Positions 35,190 to 46,220 of a stretch of DNA of 64,000 nucleotides are shown here, in pieces. Under the pieces are notes generated by a model, which ran no database searches, was not told the DNA's origin, and saw nothing but the letters and a program-made list of their open reading frames with translations. The first letter of the stretch is position 1; each line of letters opens with the position of its first letter. A program made the translations under genes and the position numbers. Location of the stretch: the NCBI RefSeq assembly GCF_042453785.1, contig NC_091674.1:28345501-28409500 (forward strand), written 5' to 3'. The stretch is from Malus domestica. Taxonomy: Eukaryota; Streptophyta; Magnoliopsida; Rosales; Rosaceae.

Positions 35190-38100
35190 ATGGAAGGAAG
35201 TGACACTATGATCAAACTCACCAACTCCAATTGGGTAACATGGAAGCCAAGGATGGAGGACATTCTCTATTGCAAGGATCTGCATGAGCCAATTGAAGGA
35301 GATGCCGCTAAGCCAGAGAGCATGTCCGATGCCGAGTGGAAGAAGATGAATCGCAAGGCTATTGGCACAATTAGACAATGGGTGGACGATAGTGTTTTTC
35401 ACCATGTGTCTAATGAAACCAATGCTCGCGAGTTTTGGACAAAGCTTGAGTCCTTGTTCGAGAAGAAGACTCCAGCTAAGAAAGCCTTCTTGATCAAAGA
35501 GCTCATCAATGTGAAGTACAAGGATGGTTTAAGTGTAGCAGAACACTGAACAATTTCCAGAATATCATCAACCAGTTGGCTACTATGAAAATGACGATTG
35601 AGGACGAGCTACAAGCGCTCTTGTTACTTGGATCCTTGCCAGACAGTTGGGAGACCTTTGTGGTGAGTATAAGTAACTCTGCTTCTAATGGTGTTCTTAC
35701 CCTTGATAATGTTAAAAATAGCATGCTCAATGAAGAAACAAGGAGAAAGACTTCTGGCACAGATAGCAGCCAAGTATTTGTCACAGAGAACCGCGGAAGA
35801 AGCAAGAGTAGAGGGCCTAGAGGTCATGGCAGGAGTCCTAGCCAATCCAAGTCAAGGTTCAGGGGTGCATGCCACCATTGTGGCAAAGAAGGCCATATGA
35901 AGAAAAATTGTCGAGTTTGGAAGAGAGAGCAAAGGGAAGGAAACAATCAGAAGAAAGATGATACTGGCAATACCACCGCTGTCATCTGTGGTGATGTACC
36001 AGAAATATTGTCTGTTGGTGAATGTCTGCATATGGGCAACTCTGACAGAGACATTGAATGGATTTTTGATAATGGAGCTTCCTTCCATGCTACGTCCAAA
36101 CGGGAGTTCTTCAGTACATACAAAGAAGGTGACTTTGGCATAGTGAAGATGGGGAATGAAAGCTATTCCAAAATTCTTGGAATTGGTGATATCTGCTTAA
36201 GAACTAATCTCGGCTGCCAATTGATGTTGAAAGATGTGAGACATATTCCTGATATACGTCTCAATCTGATATCCATCGGTACCCTTGATCGACAAGGATA
36301 TTATCACCATATTGGCGAAGGAAAATTGAAGCTTACTAAAGGCTTAATGGTGGTAGCAAGAGCACGACTTTGTTGTACGTTGTACCGGTCAAATGCCAAG
36401 GTTTTGAAAGGTGAGTTGAATGCTGTGGAGGACTCATCTCTAGACTTATGGCATAAGAGGCTAGGCCACATAAGCGAGAAAGGCCTACAAGTTTTGGCAA
36501 AGAAGTCTCACATTCCTTTTGCCAAAGGTACGTCGTTAAACTCTTGTGAGCATTGTTTATTCGGAAAACAAAGAAGAGTTAGTTTTTCTGTTCCATCTAC
36601 AAAGAAAGGAAATTTGTTAGATCTTGTTTATTCAGATGTGTGTGGACCCATGGAAGTCGAGTCACTTGGAAGAAATAAATATTTTGTTACTTATATTGAT
36701 GATGCTTCACGAAAGGTTTGGGTGTATTTGTTGAAATCCAAAGACCAAGTGTTTCAGACATTCCAGGAGTTTCATGCCATGGTGGAGAGGGAAATTGGGA
36801 AACCTCTCAAGTGCCTTCGTAGCGACAACGGCGGTGAGTACACATCTCACCAGTTTAGAGAGTATTGTGTGAAACATGGCATACGTCATGAGAAGACGGT
36901 TCCTGGAACTCCACAACATAACGGTGTTGCTGAAAGAATGAACCGAACCATCATGGAGAAAGTCAGGTGTATGCTGAGGACTGCAAAGTTATCTAAGCAG
37001 TTCTGGGGTGAAGCTGTAAGGACAGCCTGCTATTTGATCAACCGATCTCCATCAGTACCATTAGGTCTTGATGTTCCAGAGAGAGTATGGACTGGTAATG
37101 ATGTGTCTTACTCTCATCTGAAGGTGTTTGGTTGCAAAGCTTTTGTGCATGTGCCCAAAGAGCAGAGATCGAAGTTAGACTACAAAGCTACACCGTGCAT
37201 CTTTCTTGGTTATGGCGGTGAAGATTTTGGTTACAGATTATGGGACCCATACCAGAAGAAGTTTATCCGAAGTAGAGACGTGGTCTTTTATGAAGAACAA
37301 ACAATTGGGGATTCGGATAAAGAGGCACAACCAGATAGCGCAGTCAGAGGAGTTGATCCATTAGCTTCAGATGAAGAAAGTCACGATGACATCCCTGAAG
37401 CAACTGCCAATGAAGTGCCTGCAGAATCAGATAATGCTGATCAAGAGGAGCCTGATCAAGATGTGCCAGACCATGAGATTGCTGATCAGGGGGAGCCTAG
37501 TCAAGAAGAGCAGATTCAAGGAGAATCCAATCAGGGGGAGCCTCTAGCCCCGCAAGAGAATGAAGATCAGGTCAGAAGATCCAGCAGAAGTCGAAGACCG
37601 TCTACCAAGTATTCTTCATCAGAGTATATCATGTTGACTAATTATGGAGAGCCTGAAACTTATGAAGAGGCCAGAGCTCATAATGACAGTGATAAATGGA
37701 TGAAGGCAATGGAGTCAGAGATGGATTCCTTATCAAAGAATGATACCTATGAGCTGGTGGAGCTTCCAAAGGGCAGAAAAGCATTGAAAAACAAGTGGGT
37801 GTTCAAATTGAAAAAGGACGACAACATGACAAGGTACAAGGCTCGTTTGGTTGTCAAAGGTTTTGGTCAAAAGAAAGGAGTTGACTTTGATGAGATTTTC
37901 TCACCGGTGGTGAAGATGACTTCCATTCGAGTTATCCTTGGTATGGCAGCAAGCATGGATCTTGAGCTCGAGCAGTTAGATGTTAAAACTGCATTTCTCC
38001 ACGGCAATTTAGAAGAGGAGATATACATGGAGCAACCCAAAGGCTTTGAAGTCAAAGGTAAAGAAAATTTGGTGTGCAAGCTCAAGAAAAGTTTATATGG

Positions 38101-39202
38101 TCTTAAGCAGGCTCCGAGACAGTGGAATAAGAAGTTCAACTCATTCATGGTGAGTAATGGGTACAAGAGAACTCATGCTGACTCTTGTGTCTATATCAAA
38201 CAATTTTCTGGAGGTACATTCATCATCTTATTGCTTTATGTTGATGACATGTTGATTGTCGGACAAGATGCTTCTATGATTAAAAAGCTCAAAGAAGAGT
38301 TATCTAAGTCCTTTGACATGAAGGACTTAGGGCCAGCCAAGCAGATTTTGGGCATGGAGATAATTCGTGACAGAAAATCCAAGAAGTTGTGGCTGTCACA
38401 AGAAAAGTATGTTGAACGGGTGCTTGAAAGGTTCAACATGAAAGCAGCCAAACCGGTAAGCTCACCTTTAGCCAATCATATCAAGTTGAGCAAAGAGTCG
38501 TGTCCAAAAACATATGAAGAAAAGGAGAAAATGGCAGTTGTTCCCTACTCTTCAGCAGTAGGAAGTATCATGTATGCAATGGTGTGCACACGACCAGATA
38601 TTGCTCATGCAGTAGGTGTGGTGAGCAGGTTTCTCTCTAATCCAGGGAAGGACCACTGGGAAGCCGTTAAGTGGATTCTCAGATATTTGAAGGGGACTTC
38701 TAAGATGTGCTTGTGCTTTGGCGGTTCCAAACCAATCTTGGAAGGATTTACAGATGCTGACATGGGAGGTGACCTGGATGGTAGAAAATCTACATCTGGG
38801 TACTTGTTCACTTTTGCCGGGGGAGCCGTGTCTTGGCAATCCAAGTTGCAAAAGTGTGTTGCTTTGTCCACAACCGAGGCTGAATACATAGCCGCTACAG
38901 AAGCATGCAAGGAGTTGTTGTGGCTGAAGCAGTTTCTCCAAGAGTTGGGTTTGAAGCAAAGTGATTATGGCATTTATTGTGATAGTCAGAGTGCTCTGGA
39001 CTTGAGCAAGAACACTACATATCATTCACGCACTAAGCACATTGATATTCGTTATCACTGGATTAGAGACGCTATCGAGAACAAGTTGCTGCAGCTGAAG
39101 AAGATTCATACCGATAATAATTCTTCAGACATGTTGACAAAGGTAGTCACAAAATCAAAGTTGGAATTCTGCATTAAAGCTGCTGGGATGAACTCCAGGT
39201 AA
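35190..39202 (+). pseudogene. Copia 1 gag-pol polyprotein, single frameshift
   Basis: Starts at ATG 35190 (MEGSDTMIKLTNSNW). The frame breaks at about 35545, where one base is missing (gaacactgaac instead of a frame-keeping gaacacNtgaac). It then continues without a stop to 39202. Order: gag (to about 35840), zinc knuckle CHHCGKEGHMKKNC (about 35870), protease with the unusual active-site word DNGAS (36068-36082), integrase (core near 36820-36960, HNGVAERMNRT), reverse transcriptase (KARLVVKGFGQ; YVDDMLIVG near 38240) and RNase H (DADMGGDLDGRKSTSGY near 38755). Pol looks full length. The frameshift and the protease change make autonomous activity doubtful; transcripts might still be mobilised in trans. 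Confidence 0.93.
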
Positions 39203-39250
39203 CTTGGAGTCATGATCGGAATTCCTCCCTCATGGACTGAAGGGGGAGAT

Positions 39251-39838
39251 TGTTGGTATATGGTCCAGCCCATGATCAATGTTCTAGATTATTCTAGTAA
39301 GCAAGAGATGAGGCTGGAGCTTGCTAGACAATTCTAGCATGTTATTAAGTTGATGGAAGAAGCTAGAGAGTACTAGCTTCCTTGGTTGCAAATGGAAAGA
39401 TCTAGAAGCTACAAGTATGTGGCTAGTCTAGATTTTTCTATACTAGAGGTTTGAAGAAGGAACTAGAAACTAGTAGAATGCCAAGCCCTCACCTATAAAT
39501 ATGGGTGTGATGTAACCAATAGAGAACTAAGAGTGAGTAGCAAAGGATCAAGTCCAAAGCTAGAGTTCCACTCCAAGAGTGAGAGTGAGAGTGTTCCACT
39601 ACACATTGTGTGAGTGAAGTTTAGAGTGATAGAAAGTGTGTGTTATACTTTCTTGTATCCATCAAGCCTTGTCTTTGGCTTGGTAAGACTACTCTTGTTG
39701 TATTCATCTTTTTTCATATAGTGAAGATTCCTTGTTTGGTGGACGTAGGCATAAATTGCCGAACCACATAAATTCTTGGCGTCCATTTTCTACTTTACCT
39801 TGTGCATTCTCTATCTTGTAGTACCGACATTCCTAACA
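39251..39838 (+). repeat. 3' LTR of Copia 1
   Basis: 588 bp, a copy of the 5' LTR with an extra agg-type triplet near 39445. It is followed directly by the target duplication tcttc and the rest of NEN-A exon 6. Confidence 0.93.
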
Positions 39839-40088
39839 TCTTCTTCACCGAGTTTGATGCTTCAGAACTTAGCACCCTTTTCAAACCGCGGACTTTTATC
39901 GATGCATTCTTCTCCTTGGAACCGTATGACTGTCAGTATCAGCAGATGGCAGGCATTAAGTCGGTGGCAAAGAAATTGATTCTTCTTTCCAATTGATGGA
40001 TGAATTTGTATCTTTGATTTATTTGATGGGGGGAGGGGGAAGTTGCTCTGTAAAATAGTTGTTCAATTCTATAAACAAAAGTGGAAAT

Positions 40089-43000
40089 TGTTGAAGATCA
40101 ACACCAGCCCAATTGGTTTGAATTCTAGAGAATTCTAGCAATGGCCGGTGTATGTATATTAAACTAGAAACTTCTAGCAACATGTAAGTCGGTGGGTGTG
40201 TTTGTAATTAGAATGTACTAGAAACTAGGAAAACATAAGGCCAATTAGGAAAGCATGTCGGTGGCAGTGCATGATCACTAGCTAGAAAGATCTAGCTATT
40301 TGTACAATTGTGTGGCCATTATGTAATGCCCATGTCGGTGGGCAAAGGGAAAGTCGGTGAATACGACCTATAAATAGGTGGGTGTGTGTGTGTGTATTGA
40401 AATGTAACAAACAACCAACAAGAAATCAAGAAGGCAACTAAGTGAGAGTGAGAAGCAAGAATAGTCTTGTGAGGAGTGTGAGTGGTCTAGAGGTTGTCTC
40501 TAGAAAGTGAGTGACTGTCATCGCTTCTAAAGTTGTATCCTTGTGAGTGTTGTAATATTTTGTGTGTGTAATACAAGTAATTTGTTTACTTGTGTTGTCT
40601 CTCCAACACTTGTGTTAGAGTTGTGTACTCTAAGTTTTTCCTCAACAATTGGTATCAGAGCGGTATGATCATGGACCATCTCTAGTGAAGTTTTTGAGAA
40701 TCGTGAGAAGTTTAGTACTTCACAAGATTATTCGTTAATCTTGTTCGGCTTATCGAAGTTTTGCCGACACGATGAGAGATCTTTAAGTTGTTGGAGGAAT
40801 CAAGAAGTTGAACAACAAAAATTACAACAGATGGGCGACGTGTATGGATTCTTACCTACAAGGCCAAGATCTTTGGGATGTCGTCGGCGGTAATGAAGTT
40901 ACGTAGCCGGAAGAAGACACCAGCGATGCTCTGCAGAAGTGGAAGATCAAGGCAAGGAAAGCCATGTTCGCCCTAAAAACCACAGTTGAGGATGACATGT
41001 TGGAGCACATACGGAAGACCAAGACACCGAAAGAAGCATGGGACATCTTCGCCACACTCTTTTCAAAGAGGAATGATACAAGACTATAGTTTCTCGAGAA
41101 TGAGTTGTTATCGATGGCCCAACAAGACATGAAGATTGCCGAATATTTCCACAAGGTAAAGTCTATTTGCCGTGAAATTTCTGAGTTAGATCCTAGTGCT
41201 GCCATTGTAGAATCCAGGATAAAAAGAATAATTATCCATGGATTGAGACCCGAATATCGAGGCTTCGTTGCCGCTGTACAAGGATGGCCGATGCAACCAT
41301 CACTTGTTGAGTTTGAGAATTTGCTTACCGATCAAAAAGCTTTGGCAAAGCAAATGGGAGGGGTCTCGTTAAGAGGTGAAGAGGAAGCACTCTACACCAA
41401 AAGTAAAGGCAGCTTTAAGCAACATGTTAGTGGTGGATCTAAAAGAAATGGTGATAAGGAAAAAGGTCATCAAGGAGGAGGGAGTTCTCGACTAGGAGGA
41501 GCTCCAAAGTTTCACGGCAACTATGGTCAGTCCCAAAATAATAAAAGGTTTAAGGGCAAGTGCTACAATTGTGGTAAAAAGGGTCACATGGCAAAGGATT
41601 ACTGGTTCAAAAGGCCTACAGAAAGTAATGTCGCCTACTCAGAGAAGAAAAGTGAGGATGACTGGGACGTCGTTGCGTCTCTAGCTATGGATGAAGAATG
41701 GGACGCAGAAGCATCATCTTGTTGGTGCTCAGAAAATAAGGCGTTGCTCGATTCGAAATAGATTGAGGATACGTTGCAGGGGAAACTGGGAGACCAAGTT
41801 GCCTAAATCCAATCAAGTCCAGATGAGTTTGAAGATTTATTTGCTGGAGACGATGTCGAGCAAGAAGTACCCAAGAGCCTTTAGCAAACTGGTGTGTATC
41901 AACAACTAGGAGAAGTTAGACATAGTGAAGTGGAAGAATCAATTCCACAATCACAACTAAGGAGGTCAACAAGAGTACAAAAGCCAAATCATAAATATGT
42001 CAATGCTGTTATAGTTGATGAAGCAGTAAAAGAACCTAAGACGTTTGAAGATGCATCACAAAGTTCTGAATGGGTAAGAGCTATGGAAGAAGAAATCAAT
42101 GCGCTTAAGCAGAATCAGACATGGGATTTGGTGCCAAAGCCAAGGGATGTGAAACCCATATCCTGCAAATGGGTGTACAAGATAAAGCGTCGTCTTGATG
42201 GTTCAGTTGAAAGGTACAAGGCTCGGTTAGTGACCCGAGGCTTCTCTCAGCAGTATGGACTAGACTATGATGAAACGTTTAGTCCAGTAGCAAAGCTTAC
42301 TACTGTACGAGTCCTACTTGCACTTACAGCTAACAAAGATTGGAATCTATACCAGATGGATGTGAAGAATGCTTTCTTGCATGGAGAGTTAGATCGGGAG
42401 ATCTACATGATGTAGCCAATGGGCTTTAAAAGCAAAGCTCATCCTGAGTACGTGCAAGTTAAGGAAAGCACTTTACGGTTTGAAACAAGCACCAAAAGCG
42501 TGGTACAGTAAGATTGCAGAGTTTCTCACACAAAGTGGTTACTCAGTGGTGCATGCAGATTCCAGCTTGTTCGTTAAAGCTAATGGAGGAAAGTTAGCTG
42601 TCATACTAGTGTACGTGGATGACCTAATCATCACAAGCGATGATGAGGCAAAAATTCGTCGAAAAAAGGAGAATTTGTTAGTTCGGTTCAAGATGAAAAA
42701 ACTTGAACAACTCAAGCACTTTCTTGGATTAGAGGTTGATCGCACACAAGAAGGGATATTTTTGTGTCAGCAAAAGTATGCAAAAGACTTGTTGCAAAAG
42801 TTTGGGATGCTTGAATGCAAGCCAATCTCAACACCGGTGGAACCTAATGCCAAGATGTGTGCACATGAAGGCAGAGGCTTGGAAGATGCAACAATGTATC
42901 AACAATTGGTAGGTAGTCTAATCTACTTGACTCTGACTCGACCTGACATTTCTTATGCAGTTAGTGTGATGAGTCAATATATGCAAAATCCAAAGAAACT

Positions 43001-44145
43001 TCATCTAGAAGCGGTTCGACGAATATTGAGATATGTAAATAGTACAATTGACTATGGTCTTTTGTACAAGAAAGGTGAAGACGGTAAGTTGGTTGGCTAT
43101 TGTGACGTAGACTTTGCAGGAGATCATGACACCAAGAGATCGACCACTGGGTATGTCTTCAAAATTAGTTATGGAGTAGTTTCGTGGTGCAGTAAGAGAC
43201 AACCAATGGTGTCTTTGTCAACCACAGAAATAGAGTATAGAGTAGCAGCAATGGAAGCTCAAGAGAATGCATGGCTGGTACAGTTGATGAGTGATCTACA
43301 TCAACCAGTAGATTATCCAGCACCATTGTACTGTGATAACCAATCAACAATTTGCTTGGCGAAAAATCCAGTCTTTCATGCAAGAACTAAACATGTAGAG
43401 GTACACTATCATTTCATTAGAGAGAAGGTCTTGCAAGAAGAGATTGAGATGAGACAAATCAATACAGATGAACAAGTTGTGGACTTGTTCACTAAAGGTT
43501 TGAGTACCGGCAAGTTTGAAAAGTTTCGTCGTTAACTTAGACTGAAGGAAAGAATGAGTTGGTGTTGAGGGGGAGTGTTAAAGATCAACACCAGCCCAAT
43601 TGGTTTGAATTCTAGAGAATTCTAGCAATGGCCGGTGTATGTATATTAAACTAGAAACTTCTAGCAACATGTAAGTCGGTGGGTGTGTTTGTAATTAGAA
43701 TGTACTAGAAACTAGGAAAACATAAGGCCAATTAGGAAAACATGTCGGTGGCAGTGCATGATCACTAGCTAGAAAGATCTAGCTATTTGTACAATTGTGT
43801 GGCCATTATGCAATGCCCATGTTGGTGGGCAAAGGGAAAGTCGGTGAATACCACCTGTAAATAAGTGGGTGTGTGTGTGTGTGTGTGTGTGTATTGAAAT
43901 GTAACAAACAACCAACAAGAAATCAAGAAGGCAACCAAGTGAGAGTGAGAAACAAAAATAGTCTTGTGAGGAGTGTGAGTGGTCTAGAGTTTGTCTCTAG
44001 AAAGTGAGTGAGTGTCATTGCTTCTAAAGTTGTATCCTTGTGAGTGTTGTAATATTTTGTGTGTGTAATACAAGTAATTTGTTTACTTGTGTTGTCTCTC
44101 CAACACTTGTGTTAGAGTTGTGTACTATAAGTTTTTTCCTCAACA
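40089..44145 (+). mobile_element. Ty1/Copia LTR retrotransposon 2, internally deleted
   Basis: 5' LTR 40089-40647 and 3' LTR 43576-44145 (TGTTGAAG/TGTTAAAG...CTCAACA), with target duplication gaaat at 40084-40088 and 44146-44150. The primer site ttggtatcagagcgg follows the 5' LTR, and the purine tract gagggggag precedes the 3' LTR. The LTRs differ at a number of positions and in a (GT)n run (about 40381-40394 versus 43870-43892), so the element is older than Copia 1. The internal part is only 2.9 kb because protease and integrase are missing. The uninterrupted target is seen downstream of NEN copy B near 48508-48522. Confidence 0.95.
40790..43535 (+). pseudogene. Copia 2 gag and RT-RNase H remnant
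   Basis: Gag is readable from about 40790 (GGIKKLNNKNYNRWATCMDSY) through TAG stops near 40904 and 41087 to a zinc knuckle near 41560, in which the last cysteine is tyrosine (CYNCGKKGHMAKDYW). After 41761 the frame jumps to the linker before reverse transcriptase (RRSTRVQKPNHKY), so roughly 1.5-2 kb encoding protease and integrase is deleted. RT ([25 protein letters not shown]) carries a TAG at 42413-42415 and a frameshift near 42470. RNase H reaches 43535. Several stops are CAG/CAA-to-TAG type changes. Confidence 0.9.
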
Positions 44146-44463
44146 GAAATCAGGGGATGATGATAGTTGTGACATGTAATTACGGCATCTCTGATTTATT
44201 ATTACAAAAATGGTTTTCGAACTCTTCTTTTCTTCTCGTGCGCTCATTCGTTTTGTCTTAGCCTTTGAATTCAACCAATTGTACCGTGTTCCTGACACAT
44301 TGAAGAATCTCTCGATAATTGAAACTACAATGACTGAAGTGGAACATCCTCAAATTAGAACATTTTGGTGTTGCTAATTCGTAAAGCCAAAACAACGTCG
44401 TGGCCTCCTTTATAGTGTTATTTCCGTTCCTGGTGCAACAGTAGCATGGTCTATAAGAATCCT

Positions 44464-44905
44464 ATGTGGACTCAACTAGTTAAAGATAAAGGAGAAATAA
44501 TATGCTGGTAATACAAATTAATAAGAGTTTGGATACGTGGAAAGCTACATCATATAATGAGGGTTATACTTTCATCGTGCATTTGAAAGGAAGCACTAAT
44601 CACAACCTTCTCTACACGATTGAGATTTGAAGCAACGGGAAAATAACCAACCCTCCACGATAGATGGGAGTTGGCTGTCATTGCTTCTATAAGTGCAAGA
44701 GTTCCCTGCTCACAGAGAAATACGTTCTGCAATTAGGGTTCTATCACCATTGGAACATAAGGTCTTGAGTGAGTAGAAGAATTCTTGAGTGTGTTAACAA
44801 TAACCATGGCTGCACTAGGTAAGTCTTTCTTATCTAATTTCAAATCGTGACCTAGTATGCATGGTAATAACTAAGTTTATTCCAACATTTGGTATCAGAG
44901 CCTAG
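44464..44905 (+). mobile_element. LTR plus primer-binding-site remnant
   Basis: Sequence from tgtggactcaactag (44464) to tattccaaca (about 44887) has TG...CA ends and is followed within two bases by tggtatcagagcctag, complementary to the 3' end of initiator tRNA-Met. This is the layout of a 5' LTR and primer site. No matching 3' LTR or coding region follows, so it is a truncated element. It lies where unit B departs from units A and C. Confidence 0.6.
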
Positions 44906-45359
44906 TTAGCAAGCCTTAGATCCGATGAATTAATAAGAAATCCTAATGCTTTAAGAACGTATAAAATTTGTATGGTGATTGCTGCAGTTTATTTCCTTTT
45001 ATCGTGAGCACTATAACTCTTCCACTAATATGTATTTCTCTTCTCTGTGTTTGTGTTGGTTGGTGGAGTAGGGTTTTTTTTTTTTTTTTTTTTTTTTTGT
45101 TGGATCTTTTGAATTGGAGCTTCAAATTCCATCGTGCATGGGTGGTTCAAGCATGTTGCCCAATCTGAAATTCTCACTCTCTCAGTCTGCTCGATGGTGT
45201 CTTGGTTTTGTTGATGCTTGATTGAAGGAATGGATAATCATGCTATTTTTACCATTGGGCAAATGTTTATTAAATCTTTAGCACAGTGGGATTTTATGGA
45301 AATTTTGGTATAGGAAAGGATGCATGTAGTGATTCAATTTTGGTATGGAAATTTTGCTA

Positions 45360-45540
45360 TTTCAACAACGGCTCTTCTCTCTGCTACAGAGCTGCAACTC
45401 GATAAAAAAAAACTCACCCAGATTGACACCCAAATAACAATTCACGAACTCACACAAAAAAGCTACATTCTTGTTCAGATTTTATCGTTCTATGTAGCTT
45501 CTGGGTGTCTCCAAAGTTCCAAACCAGACATATCAGATGT
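45360..45540 (+). pseudogene. PPR gene 5' fragment in NEN unit B
   Basis: Paralogous to 31440-31620 and 48850-48970 (caacaacg.ctcttctctct, cacccagatt.acacccaaa, tcgttctatgtagcttctgg). It reads as broken pieces of a PPR N-terminus. Dead fragment. Confidence 0.6.
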
Positions 45541-46009
45541 GCTTTTCTATGCATAATAGGAAAAGAGCAAGTCCTCAGCTTTCCTAAGACTTGAATCATT
45601 CTTAGCTGCTGAAGGGTATATCAGACGGAAGCTGGACGGACTTGCATGAAACGGGAACATCATGCGGGAAAATTGAAACACATGGCGACATGTGTTAGGT
45701 TTGAGACACCGCCACCTTGATGTACCACTTCTCCCGACAGAAGCATGTCTTCAGCTTTCTTGGTGAGTTTTGTTGGAGTTATATTAATAAAAACCAAAGG
45801 TAGCTGACCATGGAAGCAAAAGCCGCATTACATTTGCCCAACGCTTTATATTTTTGGTAAAATTTGAACACTTTATTAAAGCCAAAGCTACCTTTTTTGT
45901 CCATCTGTGATTGGAGCTGCTGCTAATATTTTTTCACCAGCAAAGTAGTGTTCTTCTTCTTGGTAGCTTACCAAGGAAGCAACCCCGCATTGTACATCTA
46001 CTTTAATTT

Positions 46010-46205
46010 GAGCACCATAAACGAGCGGGGACTTGGGTTTTGATTTGAACACTTTATAAACGAGCAAGGACTTGGGTTTTGATTTGAACACTTTATAAAT
46101 GAGCGGACTTAGGTTTGATTCGAACACTTTATAAACGAGTGGGAACTTGAGTTTTAATTTGAACATTCTATAAACGAGCAGAGACTTGGGTTTTGATTTG
46201 CACAC
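46010..46205 (+). promoter_or_regulatory. Fivefold tandem TATA/leader repeat before NEN copy B
   Basis: A unit of about 39 bp, gaacactttataaacgagc...acttgggttttgattt, is repeated five times. Its ATAAACGAG cores start near 46017, 46056, 46095, 46131 and 46169. Copies A, C and D have one TATA word at this place. The repeat therefore multiplies the core promoter or leader of this copy alone, and the last TATA (tctataaacgag) lies about 50 bp before the ATG at 46221. Confidence 0.75.
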
Positions 46206-46220
46206 TTGAAGAAAAAAAAA

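Larger units (their letters stand above)
34570..39838 (+). mobile_element. Ty1/Copia LTR retrotransposon 1, nearly intact and young
   Basis: A 5269-bp element with 5' LTR 34570-35154 and 3' LTR 39251-39838, both TGTTGG...CTAACA. By eye they are identical except for a 3-nt indel (ctagtttg versus ctagaggtttg). The target duplication is tcttc at 34565-34569 and 39839-39843. The primer site tggtatcagagc (35157-35168) fits initiator tRNA-Met, and a polypurine tract gaagggggaga precedes the 3' LTR. The element carries a gag-pol of Tnt1-like type with one frameshift. It lies in the last exon of NEN copy A. LTR near-identity implies recent insertion. Confidence 0.97.
32052..39996 (+). pseudogene. NEN: NEN-type DEDDh exonuclease copy A, disrupted by a Copia element
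   Basis: Exons 32052-32334, 32632-32789, 32996-33042, 33135-33198, 34012-34379 and a last exon split by the retrotransposon into 34509-34569 and 39844-39996. Without the insertion the frame would be continuous for 377 residues. Motifs of the DEDDh exonuclease are present: FFDLETT (Asp/Glu), AGHNILQFD, and HRSLDDVR. Compared with copies B-D, exon 5 lacks the linker between NSW and EFLQPDE: an in-frame loss of about 225-350 nt (75-117 codons), depending on which sister is compared. It also shares with B a 27-nt loss at the start of exon 6. The retroelement begins exactly at a codon boundary, so a read-through protein would gain 28 LTR-encoded residues before TAG at 34654 and lose the last 50. 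Family role: NAC45/86-dependent nuclear DNA degradation in differentiating sieve elements. Confidence 0.88.
44146..46009. other. Spacer between NEN A and B with LTR and PPR remnants
   Basis: 44151-44270 is the 3' flank of NEN-A. 44270-44460 is the common left part of the NEN units. It is followed by an LTR-element piece (44464-44905), a poly(T) run (45074-45100), a PPR fragment (45360-45540) and the NEN-B upstream region. No intact gene is present. Confidence 0.6.
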
